From Acanthamoeba lenticulata (lineage: Eukaryota > Discosea > Longamoebia > Acanthamoebidae): a DNA stretch of 64,000 nt. This document shows, one piece after another, positions 34,501 to 46,494 of the stretch; within the stretch, counting starts at the first letter, position 1; each line of letters begins with the position of its first letter. The notes under the pieces are model-generated. The model ran no database searches, had not been told where the DNA came from, and was given only the letters and a program-made list of their open reading frames with translations. Location: positions 1 through 64,000 of the forward strand of contig NAVB01000144.1 of NCBI GenBank assembly GCA_002179805.1, in the 5' to 3' direction. Made by a program: the position numbers and the translations under genes.

Positions 34501-37017
34501 ACGCGCACCGCACACGCGCGACACACGCACCGTTCTCGCGGAGAGTGAGGGCCTGCGGCGCGCGGCGAACAAACACAAAGCCGTTGTCTCGGGCCGCCCG
34601 GCAGAGGGCCTCTTCGTCGGGTGACGATGCCTTGTAGTCGATCTGCGCATCCTCGTCTTCTTCGTCGGCCTGATCCTCGTGATCCTCATCGTTGTCCCGG
34701 TCATCATGCTCGTCCTCGTCCAGGTCCATCTTCTTGACCTTTCTCTTCTTTTTCTTCTCGGTCTTCTTCTTTTCCTTCTTCGTCTTGTCTTCATCTTCAT
34801 CACTATCAATATTGTCGCTAGCGGCCTCTTCATCGCGGGCTTGCTGCTGCGGCGAGTCGGGAATGGCCGCGTGGCAAAGGGCCATGCACCTCAAAAAGTT
34901 CTCGGCCTCGCGCGCTTCGTCCTTGCCAGCGCCCTCCTGCTCGCCCCAACATCGATCAGCGCTGAATGAAGATGATGATAGTGACAATGAAAACGACGAG
35001 GGTGGTGATATCGTACGAGGGCGACGCGGCGAAGGCGGCCCTCGGCGGCGTCCTCGTAAAGGCGCCCACCGATGGAGCACTGCCTGAACTTCATCACGTT
35101 CTCCGTGAGCGTTCCTGTCTTGTCACAGAACACGTACTTGACCTGCACAATGCCGGCACCTCTCCCGAGGTGAGTATTGAAGTGCCAAATCCGGAGTGAT
35201 GACGACGAGAGGAAGGCGCACGAGGGCGAGTTCGTCGGTAAGGGTCGACGTGCGGGCGGTCATGCGGCCGTCTTCGGTGGCCATCTTCTTGTCCCACTCC
35301 ATGAAGCGCGATTGGATTACCTGATCAAGACCATGATCAAGACGCAGAAGAGAACACAACAAGTATGTTGATGATGTTATTGCCTCTGGTTCTGCAAGAA
35401 GGAGAGAAGAGAAAGGAGAGGAGTGCGCACCTTGACGACCTCGAGGGAGACGACGAGCGAGAGCGGAATGAGGAAGCTGAGGAGCGCAAAGTACGACGTG
35501 AAGCGCTTGAGCCCCACCACCCAGTACCCGCTTGGGTCATCCTGCGAGACGGCAGATAACGTCTCAGCTTTTTATCAGATAACAGAGAAAAAAGAGGCAA
35601 AGCACGTACGGTGAGATACTCGTTGTGGGCGGCATACTGGTACTCGAACAGGCCGCCAAGGAGGGCCAGCGCCAAACAGATCAGCAGATCAAGCAGGAAG
35701 ATCACCAGGACGTACTTATTCAACCTGGTGAGCCGATTCATCGACATGTATAAGTACGTTGAAACAAACAAAAAAAAGTGTAATTTAATAAAAGCGATAA
35801 CGAAATCAAAGGCGGACGTGCCTCTTGTCGAGCGAGGAGTACTTGAAGGGCGGATCGCGTTGATTGAGGCTCAACTTCGTCTCAGGACCGGCGTATACTA
35901 CTCCGCCGTCAGCCAAAGGAACATGAGCATGAACGAGAAAGTTGAGCATTGGTGCGCACCGACAAGGCCGATGATCCACTTCACGTTGCGGAGGTAGGCG
36001 TTCTGGAGGAGCAGATGCTGCTTGTCCAGCGGCGTCGGGTCGTCGCCGCCCTCGACCTCGAGCGTGCCCTTGAAGGAGTAAAGGATGTGGTTGGGGCGCT
36101 CGCACTTGACCACGCCGCGTAGGTCGGCCAGCTCGCTCCGGTCCTTGCCGGTCGTGGCCGGCGGGACCTTGCGCTGCTTCAGGTTCGTTTCTCTGTTCAC
36201 AAGAGGCATCAAGATAAGCAAAACCGATGATTTTGACAAAGGAGAAGGAGACGATGAACGAACCCGTCGAGCTGGGAGGTCTCCATGTAGGCGACGCCCT
36301 CTTCGTTGGCGCTGGCGAGGAGTACCATGTCGGCCGGGATAGCCTCGTCGGCCTCCACGCACACGAGATCGCCGACGTGGAGGTCGCGGCTGCGCACCTT
36401 CTCGACCTTGCCGCCGTGCTTGACGAGCCTGTACTCTCGGTCGTTCACCTTCTTGTCGGCCCGATGCCTCAACTGGCGCAGCAACGAGGAAGAATAGAAT
36501 GAGACAGCAAGCAGGGCCCGTACAAGGTCGTAGAGAGGAACACGTACAATGTCCTCCCAGCCCTCGCGCACAGCGGAGACGACAAGGATGAAGAGCAAGC
36601 CTATGAGGCCTGTCCATGGCGTGATGGGCGAGACGCTGTTGCGGGCAGGAGATAACGAGTTCAGCATGAAGGATTTGATTTGTAGAGTACAAGTAGAGAA
36701 AGAGAGGGAGGAGAAAAAGCGTACGCAGGGATGGCGGTGATAATGAATATAAGGGTGAAGTAGATGGTGGTAGCGCGGCGATACTGCGACCATAGGACAA
36801 GGGGGAGGAAGCTCCACAGGGTGTACTTGGAGCTCGTAATAACGTTGGATGGGAAAAAGTTCTCTTTGCGTGCATTGTGCTCGGGGTCATTGAGGTGGAT
36901 AGGCGGGTACTCCTTGCGCGTGCCCTCACGGTGATTCACTTTGTCCCGCTTCTTCTTGATTTTACGGAAGACGGGCGCCTTGGCCAGGTGCTTCTTGAGT
37001 TTCTCCTCTTCTATCAT
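31591..37017 (-). CDS. P4-type phospholipid-transporting ATPase (flippase), many exons
   Basis: P4-ATPases move phospholipids from the outer or luminal to the cytosolic leaflet. Signatures occur in order: [20 protein letters not shown] near the N-terminus; LDG joined by splicing to ETNLK (about 36265/36190); a TM4 helix with the [12 protein letters not shown] version of the PISL motif (about 35440); and the phosphorylation site DKTGTLT (35106-35124). Further on are [17 protein letters not shown] in the nucleotide domain, a long Asp/Glu/Lys-rich insertion, [18 protein letters not shown] at 33120-33177, and C-terminal membrane helices. It ends RPSVGHQWV at 31591. The start is placed at ATG 37017 ([11 protein letters not shown]); an extra 5' exon near 37140 (MKMRQETR...) that splices in frame is possible. 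Converges with the macrodomain gene 74 bases away. Confidence 0.9.
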
Positions 37018-37276
37018 CACGTGCCCCACTCAGCAACTATCGTCTGTGTGACCGCGCTTGAGCGAACAATGAGAAAGAGCAAAAGAGCTTGCTGACCGAG
37101 CAGCAGGACGACAGGCCTCGTCTCCTGCCTCATCTTCATCCGCGCGAAGCCAAAGAAAACTCGTCCTGCCTAATGGGCTCTTTTTCCTCAAATATTTTTT
37201 GAATTTCCTTTTATTGCGGACAAGGCCAATCTTATCTCCACACCACACGAACAGTGGTGGTGACGGTGTTGTTCAT

Positions 37277-38789
37277 TTAGAGGCGCGCTTGGTGCCCCGT
37301 CGTGGGCTTCTGAGCGTCGGTGGCGAAGTTCGTGCGAAGCCAATCCAACAGCACCCGATTGACCTGCCGTCCCCCCCCCAAAGACGCGTGAATGGCTGCC
37401 CACCATGGACACACATGACAAAAGTGGCGCTTACCTCCTGCGGGTGCTCTTGCTGGGTCCAGTGGCCACAGTTCTCGATGTGGTGTCGTGATAGACGCGG
37501 TATCTGACGACAGTCGACCGCTATCAGAAAGAGGACGAAGAGATTCAAGGGTGAAAGATCCGAACGAACCCATCGCTCCATGTGACGTGTGGCCGAGGGG
37601 GGCAGCACATGGTCCTTGCCAGCGGTGATCATGAGGCACGGTTGCTCAATCTTGCGTCCGGCCTTTGTGCAGTTCCATCGCCAGTTCTTCTCCGCATTTC
37701 TGTGCCCTCACGCGTTCGCCGCGTTGATCAGCTTCGCCAAAGACGATGACAACAGTGATGACGTGAAGCCAATGATAACGCACCGATACCAGTTGAGGCC
37801 GCCGCGGAAGCCGCTCTGGGTGAAGGCGCGCACGTAGGTCGCAAACTCGGCGTCGGTGAGCATCATGCTGTGCTTGATGCGATCCTTGGGCGGGAAGCCG
37901 ACCAGCATTCCGCCTCGCTCCCGTACGTTGCTGGTCGACAACACAAAGCCCGGGGTTTGTTGCTGTTGCTCTTGTATGTGCTCGAGAAGCGGCAACACGT
38001 CGTCGTGGTGGCTCGAGCGGATGATGCATGCCAGAGCATGCTCTACGTCCCGCTCGAACTCGGCCTCGGCCACTCCCTCCTGCATGAAGTAGAGCTGGTA
38101 ATCGTAGTGGCCCGGCTTGGCGCGCATTGCGACCATCGGATTGTGGTCCGGGTTAGGCGGGAAGAAGGGTGTGTTGAGGGCCGCCACGCCAAGCACGCGC
38201 TGTGGGTGGTGCAAAGCCATCGCCCACACAACCGAGCCGCCCCTGCGGAATTTATGCAATTAAAAAAAATAAATAAAAACAAAGATGGAGATGGCCAGGT
38301 ACCAATCGTGGCCGATGAACACGGCCTTGTCGATTGAGAGCACGTCGAGGAGGCACACCATGTCAGCGGTGGCTTCCTCTTGACCGTATGCCTCAACCTG
38401 GTCAGGACCAAGAGCATGAGTGGCAAGATTAAGAGGGGAAGGAGGGGCATGAGCTATCACCTCGTATGGTCCTTGCGACTCACCAAAGCCGCGCATGTCG
38501 GGCGCCAGCACGCGAAAGCCGGCCTCCCCAAGCGCCCGTATCTAGCATTAAGCGACATATGAGCAAGATCAGGGCGTCGCTACGATTGTAGGCAGTAATT
38601 AAAGGGGCGCGAGCTTGCCTGGTGGCGCCAGGTGAGCCAGATGTCAGGCCAGCCATGGCACAGCACAACCGGTGGCAGCTTCTTCTTTGTCGAGTCTTCT
38701 GCACTAGCCTCCCCTGCTGGCGCCCACTCGGCGTAGTGGAGCCGCACGCCACTAGTGAGGTGCACGTAGTGGTGGCTCACCCCCTCCAT
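37277..38789 (-). CDS. Soluble epoxide hydrolase-like alpha/beta hydrolase (363 aa, 7 exons)
   Basis: These enzymes open epoxides to diols through an Asp nucleophile. Exons 38789-38619, 38541-38461, 38397-38303, 38242-37784, 37699-37570, 37503-37435 and 37363-37277 total 1092 bases in frame. HGWPDIWLTWRHQ holds the HGxP oxyanion loop, and DMRGFGES is a family motif. The nucleophile elbow is FIGHDWGG, split by an intron. The lid region has YRNAEKNWRW with a likely epoxide-activating Tyr. The acid Asp is in MITAGKDHVLP and the catalytic His in ENCGHWTQQE. No signal peptide or N-terminal phosphatase domain, so it is probably cytosolic. The first intron appears to use a GC donor (38618-38617), since no GT lies near the required border. 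Confidence 0.9.
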
Positions 38790-39159
38790 CGATTTGTTTC
38801 TAATTATAATCGAGAGCTGGCCTGGTGTCCACAGTCTGCTTTTTTGAAGCTGTGCCCGTACTGTTCCGCCACAACACGTCACGTGACGTCTCTTTGTCTC
38901 CCAGTCCTCTCCCCAACCCACCACCCAGCGAATGACCAGGGCAGAAAGAGGCACCAAAGGCTTCTTCGTTCATACTGGCGATGAAGACTGGCCCCACCGT
39001 TCCGTCGAACTAAGCTGCCGAGCTTCGCCAGAAAAGTCGAAACTTATCTCTCTTGTGTATGTATGGTTTATTATTACTATTACTACGAGTGTCACGTTGT
39101 TGGTTTTCTTCTCCTCTCTCCTGTTCTTATTCTTATTTGTAATGGTTGTTGTGGTAGCA
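38790..39159. other. Intergenic: epoxide hydrolase 5' side and kinase 3' side
   Basis: Both flanking genes are on the minus strand. The part near 39060-39150 is AT/CT-rich and probably 3' UTR of the kinase. No gene was recognised. Confidence 0.4.
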
Positions 39160-42100
39160 TCAGCTGATGACGACCTGGGAGATGGCGGTCTGCATGAAGA
39201 TCTGGTTGATGAGCTGGGCCATCTGCTTCTGGGCGGCCGTCTTGAGGACGAACGGGTGGCGCAGGAGCTGCCGCGCGGTGGCGCGCCGGGCCGGGTCGAC
39301 CTGGAGGCACTGGGCCAGAAAGTCCTTGAAGGCGGGCGACCACTTGCCCGGCTCGTTGAGCGGGTCCGGGCAGCCGACGGTGCCAAAGGTGAACATGCAC
39401 TTGATGGACGACTTGCGGTGCGGCGGGTCCTTGTTGGCCAGCTCGAGCAGCGAGATGGCAAACGACCAGATGTCGACGGGCGTCGAGTGGGGTCGCCGCC
39501 CGACCATCTCCGGCGCCATCCAAAAGGGCGAGCCGACCATGTCGTTGCGCGGCCCGGACGACACGTCGACGCAGAGGCCAAAGTCGATCAGCTTGATCTG
39601 GCCCTTGATGGTCATCATGATGTTGGCACTCTTCAGGTCCCGGTGCGCCAGCCGGTGGTCGTGCAGGTAGACCAGCGCGCTCAGCAGCTCGCGGGCCACG
39701 TAAGCGATCTGCAGCTCCGTGAAGTTGTGGCCCTTCGTCGCCTCTGTCAGCGTGCCGCCTTCCATGTGCTCCATCACGATCTGTTGCGTCGCATACAACG
39801 ACGATGACGACGACGACAACGTGAGCACGTGAAGAATTTGAAGAATGGCGGTGAAGAGGAGGATGCGCACAAGGAGCTCGTTCTTGAGGAGGACGGATGT
39901 GTAGTAGACGACGATGTTGGGGTGCCTGCAGAAGGAGAGGAAACTCATTTCGTTGATGTTGTGCTTCTTCTCCTTGACCTCCACGTGTTGCAGCCGCTTG
40001 ATGGCCACCTTGCCCTGCTCGACATGATAGCGCTGCACGTCAACACCAACACCACAAACAGGCTGGGCTTGGCGAGCCAGCAAGAAGAGGGGCAGAACCT
40101 TGAAGTCGGGCACGTCTGACTTGGCGGTCCACACCTTGCCGTAGCCCCTGCGATAGACATGCCCCAGCAACGTGAGCGCGGTCCAAAGAACAGACAATTG
40201 GGGAAGACGATGAGGAACTAGACGCTGCGTACCCCTCGCCGCTCATGCAGATGAACTTGAACGCCTTCTTCGGGTTGATGGTCGTGTTCAACAGCTCCTC
40301 TGCTCATTCAAACAAAAAAAGGTAAATATTTGAACAGAAATAGAATAAATGTAAAAGAAAAATGTGGCGAACCTTCCGTCTTGTAGGCGAACCGCGGGCC
40401 TACCGGGGCGGGCGCTTCGTCCTCGGGCGAGACGGGCGCCTCGGCCAAGACGTCCGGGCGTCGGGGCCTCCTGGGCAGTTCCACCTTCTTGTTGAAGTAG
40501 AGGATGTTGAGTACGATGTCAAAGTGCCGCTCCAGCTCGTCGAACGGGATCTTGGTCGCCAACACCGACGATCGCAAGTCTCGCGGAAGGTCCTGAATTG
40601 CAGAATAAAATGTAAATATTTTGAATTAAATTCTTAAATTATCAAAAAAAAGTCTAAAAAATGTACCCCGAGCTTGTAAATTTTGTCGCTGGGGTCGGGC
40701 TTGTCGCTTGGCCGGTTGCCGCGGCGCACGTAGGCCAGGGGCTCACCGCGGTCGCCCGCAGGCGCGGCCGAGGGCTGGCCGCTGGTCGTGTTGAACCATG
40801 TGCCGGGGTTGTCGGCCGACGCGCGCAGGGCCGGCGTCTGTGCCTGCGCGCGGAGGGTCGGGCGCCGCGGCAGGGGCGACGCCGCCGGGGACGGCTGCGC
40901 GCCCGAGGCGTCCGAGGCGCTGTCGCCCATATCGGCGCTCGGCGTGGGCGTGGATGCCGGCACGGGCGCCGCTGCCGTCGAGGACGAAGACCCGGCCGAC
41001 GCCGTGGCCGAACGGCCGGCGCGCTTGGCCGACGGGTCGGCGGCCGGTGCCGCCTCGCTGGGCAAGGGGATGGTCTCGTTGCTGCGGCTCTTGCCCACGC
41101 GGCGCAGGGTGGCCAGCACGCCCGAGAAGAGGGCCGGGCGCGCCCGTGGCTGCTGTGGCAGCGGAGATGCCAGTGTGGCGAGCTTCTGGTCAAGCTCGGC
41201 CACGGCGGCAGGTGACGGTGCGTCGGCGACCTGCGACGCTGGCGCAGCGGCCTCGGCCTCGGGCTCGGCCACGACGATGGCTGGCGCAGACTCTTGTCCG
41301 TTGACACCCTCTTCGATGGCCTTTTGGCCGTCGACCGGCTCAGGCGCGGCGATGGCCTTGAGCGCAGCCACGAGGCCGCGCGGCAAGTCTGGCGGAGCGA
41401 CGCGGCATCGGCGCTTGAGCAGCCGAAGGGCCGCGTCATAGGTCAGCGGCGGAGCAGCGTTGTCGGCGGCGATGGTGGAGCCCTTGTGCTTCTTCTTGGT
41501 CTTCTTCCCGCTGGTCGCATCGGCCTTGGGCGCGTGTCGGAGCCAGGGCAGGAGCAGGAGGCAGGCCAGCACGACGCCGCACGCGGCCGCGGGGTCGCCC
41601 TCGATCAGCACTGCGCCGCGACCGATCACTTCTGAGGCTGACGACGAGGACGAAGACGAGGATGAAGACGGTGGTGGCGTGGGCACGGCCTGGGCCACGA
41701 ACTCGCGGCATTCATCGACCCACGCGGGTGGTGGGGACGATGACCCCTGCTGGGGCGACGCGCCGTCAGATCTGGACAGGACTTCGCGTTCCTTCTTCTT
41801 GTTGTTCTTCTTGGCCTTGAGAGGCACTTCGACCTGCTTGCTTTGCAGGCCAAGGTTATCCTGCAAAGTATTGCTTGTTTATCAGTCTATTTTGTTCAGC
41901 CCGCAGGGCCTCAAAAGTAAAAAGTATTATAATTGCAAATTAATTATTATCGTTGAAAAAAGGGGAAATAAAAGTTGTCTATTTGGATAAACATAATGTG
42001 CCTCACGAAAGCAAATTGAAGTCACGAAATCAATAATAATCGCGTCTGCCAAGAAAAATAACAGTATTTGGGGGGAGGGGGTTGGAAGATCTCCAGGCAA

Positions 42101-42629
42101 AGTGCGCACCACTGTAGCAGGGTCGAGAACGTAGTGTAGCTCGAGTGGCACGCGGTGCGCAACGACCAGCAGTCGATGTGTGATTCCATGACGCACCAGC
42201 TCTCGATCTTCGAGCAGTGGCGGGACGCTAGCTTCACCTCCATCAACTCCTCGTTCATTTACAGTCTCTTCGCCTCCATTTCCTTGTCCCTCCACAGCGG
42301 CGCTCTCGCCGCTCTGCTCACCATGCCTGATCTTCTTCTTGTTGTTGTGATCGTCAGCAGCACCAGCTGCGGCGGGGAAGCCGCGAAGGTAGAGACCCTG
42401 CCCAACCTTCCACATGACCGGAAGAACAGCTGCGTCGCGGCTGGTAGGCCCAAGGCGCACAGACAGCTGAGCGATAACTGAAGCAAAGAACCTGCTCAGA
42501 CGACAAGGCGACGGCGTTTTGCTCCGTTACGCCCCAAAATATTGCACACATTCCCCAAATTCCTTTGCTGATGAGCTCCTGAGGAGGGCGACCGTTGCCG
42601 TCAAAGACAAGCAAGGCGTTGTCGTGAAC
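39160..42629 (-). CDS. Ste20-like serine/threonine protein kinase with long N-terminal region
   Basis: The kinase domain is C-terminal. It shows a Gly loop SGEGYGKVW-like segment near 40140-40240, VAIKRLQHVEVKEKKHNINEM with the ATP-binding Lys, HRDLKSANIMM with the catalytic Asp, LIDFGLCVD and GSPFWMAPEM. The last is the activation-loop signature of the STE group. The domain ends near LRHPFVLKTA, and the protein ends SQVVIS at 39160. Upstream exons encode a folded segment (FDELERHFDIVLNILYF) and, at 41866-40680, a long Ala/Pro/Ser-rich region with a hydrophobic stretch (CGVVLACLLLLPWL). Exons further 5' (about 42480-42110 and 42629-42491, including LLVFDGNGRPPQELISKGIW) seem to belong, but their joins are unsettled. 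The true start is not identified, and some 5' exons may belong to another gene. Confidence 0.72.
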
Positions 42630-43059
42630 TCAGCGATGGTTACCCCTGTTGTTAGCGACGTGTGCACACCCCACGAAGCAAACAACCGGCAGCTTCAAGG
42701 CCTACTTTCTGTCTTCTCATTGCCCCCGGCCTCGTTTACTGCGGGGCAGCCCGGGGAGGTGGAGCTTCTTCTTGCTCCTGTGGTGGTTACGTCCGCCCGC
42801 AGGTTAATGTGTGGACTGAGGCGGAGGTGCGCGACTTTTCAAGTTCTTTACCAAAGGAGAAGAGAACCTGGCCCGTTCGACCAACCACCACGCGGCATGG
42901 CAGTTGGAAATGCGCAGCGGGCGTGCGGGCCGTGCGGGCCGTGCGTTCTGGGGCTTGACATCTGGCGAACTGCGGGCTGTTGGGGAGTTCCCAAGTATAA
43001 AGGGTCTGTGTGGAAAGACTTCGTCATTCCATCCTCTCCACACCTTACCCTATAACATC
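42630..43059 (+). promoter_or_regulatory. Promoter region of the first saposin-like gene
   Basis: TATAAAGG at about 42996-43003 lies some 60 bases before the ATG at 43060, a good core promoter position. The rest of the interval is shared with the unresolved 5' end of the kinase gene on the other strand. Confidence 0.5.
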
Positions 43060-44059
43060 ATGTTCAAGGGCTTCACGGCGATCGCCCTCTTCACCCTCGT
43101 TCTGGTGCTCGGCACGGCCTCGATCCAGGCTCAACGTACTCTTCATCCCCAACATATCCACCCATAGCAGGGATCTAACAGAAGTGTTGTGTTGTGATGG
43201 TGAGCAGAGGAGACCTGTTCCTTGTGCCAGTTCGCCGTGCAGTACATTGATGGCTACATTCAGCAGAACTACACGCAGGGGCAGATCGTAAAGCAGCTCG
43301 AGATCCTGTGCAATCTGTCGCCCGAACCCCTGCGCGGTACATGCGACGCGTTTGTCGAGCAGTACGTGCCCATTCTGGTGGCCTACATTGTCAAGTTCGA
43401 GAGCCCGCAGACCGCCTGCTCGGAGCTTCGCCTGTGCACGGGCGTCCTAGCGATGCGGCCGATGGCCTTCAAGCCCACCAATGGTTCTAAGCCTCCTTTA
43501 TTCACCCTCACTTGGCTCACACTGACTCAATGACTCAACAGGAAACGATCAGAAGCCCCAAATCACCGGCGAGGCGTGTTCGCTGTGCACGACGGTGGTG
43601 AGCACACTCAAGACCTACGTGGCGCAGGACAAGGGCGTGCAGCAAGTTGAGGCCTACCTGGAGAGCCTGTGCAGTCTTACCCCGGTTGCCTCGCAGTGTG
43701 TGGCTGCGGTGAATGCCTATGCCACGATCGCCATCCAGTTCATCCAGAACGTTGCCCCCGAGGCGGTCTGCCAGGACATCCAGCTGTGTTCCAGCAACAA
43801 CAGCCAGAGCCAGGGCAGCGACCACGACAATAGCGGCAACGATTCAAACAATTCGAACCACGAAGGCTCCAGGCCCACTGGTGGACCCAGCGACAATGGC
43901 AGCGACAACCAGCAAGGCTTCCCCGGCGGCCGTCCCGGTGGCCCTGGTGGCCAGCAAGGCTTCCCCGGTGGCCGTCCCGGTGGCCAGCAAGGTTTTCCTG
44001 GTGGCCGTCCCGGTGGTAAAGCCTCGCAGCACGGTGGTGGTCGCAAGCCCGGTCACTAG
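43060..44059 (+). CDS. Secreted saposin-like protein with two saposin B domains and Gly-rich repeat tail (289 aa, 3 exons)
   Basis: Exons 43060-43135, 43208-43483 and 43542-44059 total 870 bases in frame. A signal peptide (FTAIALFTLVLVLGTASIQA) is followed by two saposin B-type domains of about 80 residues. Each has the six-Cys pattern beginning CSLC and ending with closely spaced Cys pairs (TACSELRLC; AVCQDIQLC). Such domains bind lipids; in amoebae, relatives act as pore-forming antimicrobial effectors in phagosomes. The C-terminal 90 residues are Asn/Ser-rich, then carry three QQGFPGGRPGG-type repeats and a basic end. A related gene follows directly in tandem. Lipid binding is expected from the fold; membrane lysis is not demonstrated. 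Confidence 0.88.
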
Positions 44060-44196
44060 ATCGTCGTGAGGAGCTGATCCGCACCTTCTATGTGTTCCTT
44101 GTACAGCGGCCACGGTGTTTTTTCTTAAAAAACTAATTTAAATACACGAGACTCCTTTCGTCTCTTTCGTTTTCGTTTTCTCTCTGCACATAGAAG

Positions 44197-44956
44197 ATGA
44201 AGTTCTCCGTCCTCTTCGCCCTTGCTGTCGTCCTTGGCTTTGGCCTTGCCGTCCAGGCCCAGACCAGTACTCCTCTCCTTTCATCTTCTTTCTGAACAAC
44301 AAATCAAATGTTAATTCACAACAACTCCAGCCATTTACTGCCAGCTGTGCCAGTTCTCCGTTGGCTATATCGACGGCTATCTCGAGCAAAACTACACGCA
44401 AACGCAAATCATCAAGCAGCTCGAGATTGTGTGCTCGCTTGCGCCTTCAAGCTTCGCCATCCAGTGCGATACTTTCATCGAGCACTACGCGCCTCTCCTT
44501 ATCAACTACGTGATCCAGAACGAGAACCCCCAGACCGCCTGCTCGCAGTTCGGCTTCTGCAGTGCGAACAGCACGGCTGCTCGGCTCATCGAGGTCGTCA
44601 ACGCCGCCAAACGTACGTTTTGGTTTCCTTTCTTCCGCCTGGTTGCCGGGACATCAATTTCAACTCTCTTCGCCGCAGGTCAGAGCGGCAATGACTGCCA
44701 GATGTGCAAGATGCTTGTCGGCCTTGTGGTGTCATACGTTGAGCAGAACAAGACCGTGAGCGAGATCGAAGCGTACCTCAACAACCTGTGCAGCATGACT
44801 CCCTTTGCTGCCCAGTGTTCCGAGTTTGTGAGCGCCTACATTCCGATTGTTGTGTCACTCATCAAGAACTCGAACGTCGAAGGTGTGTGCTCGCAGCTCA
44901 ACATTTGCGCGAACCCTGCCGTCGCCGTTAACCAACGCCCCATTTCGATCAACTAA
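44197..44956 (+). CDS. Secreted saposin-like protein with two saposin B domains (209 aa, 3 exons)
   Basis: Exons 44197-44266, 44331-44612 and 44679-44956 total 630 bases in frame. The signal peptide is MKFSVLFALAVVLGFGLAVQ. Two saposin B domains follow, each with six Cys in the family spacing (CQLC...TACSQFGFC and CQMC...GVCSQLNIC). Intron positions match those of the upstream paralogue (after the signal peptide and between the domains), so the pair arose by tandem duplication. It lacks the Gly-rich repeat tail of its neighbour and ends soon after the second domain. Likely role is lipid interaction in the phagosome or outside the cell. Confidence 0.88.
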
Positions 44957-45106
44957 ACGCTGCAAATTTTGCATAAAGATGAAACAGTTCCCCTGAAGAA
45001 AAAGAGAGAAAAAAGTCGAGAAATATCCGACTCGGGGCAAGTGCAATGATTAATCATTCAACTTACGACACCTTTACTTGATGAGCCAGCAAAACAATTG
45101 TACTGG

Positions 45107-46424
45107 ATGCAGCTCGCCAGGAGGTTAGATTCGTGTGCTAACGGTTTCCCTGATGCAGCGGTGCAGATCGGATTCAAGGGGAGACAGTATGGTCTCTTCA
45201 AGCCGGCATCAGTGGCAAAGACTGCCGCCAAGCCTGCACTCAAGAAGCCTCCTTCCATCTTCAGTCTTGATGACGATGACGAGCCGCAGGACATGAAAGC
45301 ACAGCTGGAGAAGGAGATGGAGAGGAAGAAGAAAGCCAAGCAAGTGCGTTGTGCTCTGACCTTCCCCACTTGCTCGTGCAGCCGCGGCCCTGATCTCACC
45401 GGTCTTCCTCTCTCACCGTGGTGCAGGCAGCAGAGGAACAGGCCAAAGTACTCGAGGACGACCCAACGGCCTATGACTATGACGAGCTCTATGACAACAT
45501 CAAACAAAAGGATCTCTCGCGCAAGGCCATTCTTGAGGAAGAAAAGAAGAAGCGCCAGGTACCTGGCCTTCAGCAAATCAATCCGCGTGTAGAGGACGTA
45601 AAACTGATTCGATTCAATTTGCATGTCAATTACAGCCCAAGTACATCAAGGCCCTCCTTGAAAAGGCCGAGCACAGAAAGCAGGAGCAGGACATCTTGTA
45701 CGAGCGCAAGCTGCGCAAGGACCGCGAGGCCGAGGACCACCTCTACGGCGACAAGGACAAGTTTGTGACGTCGTCCTACAAGCGCAAGCTCATGGAGCAG
45801 AAGAAGTGGCAGGAGGAGCAGGACAAGCGTGACGCCCAGCACGAGGACGTCACCAAGAAGAAGGACGCCATGTTCAACTTTTACGCCAGCCTGCTCGACC
45901 GCCGGAACGTCGCTGCCGGCGCCGAGGACGATGCCATCAAGCGCGAAGCCGAGCGCAAGGCCGAGGAGGCCCGCCGCCGAGCCGAGGAGGAACAGCAGGA
46001 GCGCGAGCGCGTCCGGCGGCAGCGCGAGCAAGAAGAGCAGGAGGAGCAGCAGCGCGTCGAGCGCGCCCGCGAGGCGGCGCGCGAAGCTCGCCGCCGTGTC
46101 GCGGATGAGGATGACGCCGAAGACGATCGACGAAGCGACAAGCGGCGACGCGATGCCGGCGACGAGCGAAGGCAAGACCACCAAGTCAAGAAAGAGGAAA
46201 AGAAGGAAGAGGAGGACGTGAAGAAGGAAGAGCCAAGCAAGGCCGAGGGTGATGAAGAAGAGCCAGACAAAAAGAAGAGGAAGAAGGGCGCGATCATCGA
46301 CCTGCCGCTGATGGAGCGGCCGCAGGCCGTGCGCGAGGCGCCGCGACGTAACGACATATCGGCCGTGCAGGCCGCTCGCGAGCGCTACCTCGCCCGCAAG
46401 GGCATCAAGCCCGCCACTTCCTGA
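45107..46424 (+). CDS. NSRP1: NSRP1/CCDC55-like nuclear speckle splicing regulator (385 aa, 3 exons resolved)
   Basis: NSRP1 proteins affect alternative splicing in the nucleus. Exons 45107-45343, 45427-45558 and 45636-46424 join in frame (1158 bases). The conserved N-terminal block includes FKGRQYGLFKP, PSIFSLDDDDE, DPTAYDYDELYDNIK and KYIKALLEKAEHRKQEQDI. The middle is a long charged coiled coil with LYGDKDKFVTSSYKRKL, and the end is ARERYLARKG. These match the DUF2040 domain order. The ATG at 45107 is the first in frame, but FKGRQYGL is normally near the N-terminus, so the true start may be in a short upstream exon. Confidence 0.85.
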
Positions 46425-46494
46425 TACGGCTCTTTGTTTTTTATTGGTTTCAACCTCAAAATCTTTCGGCCGAAAGGTCATTCGGCGGAAAAGC

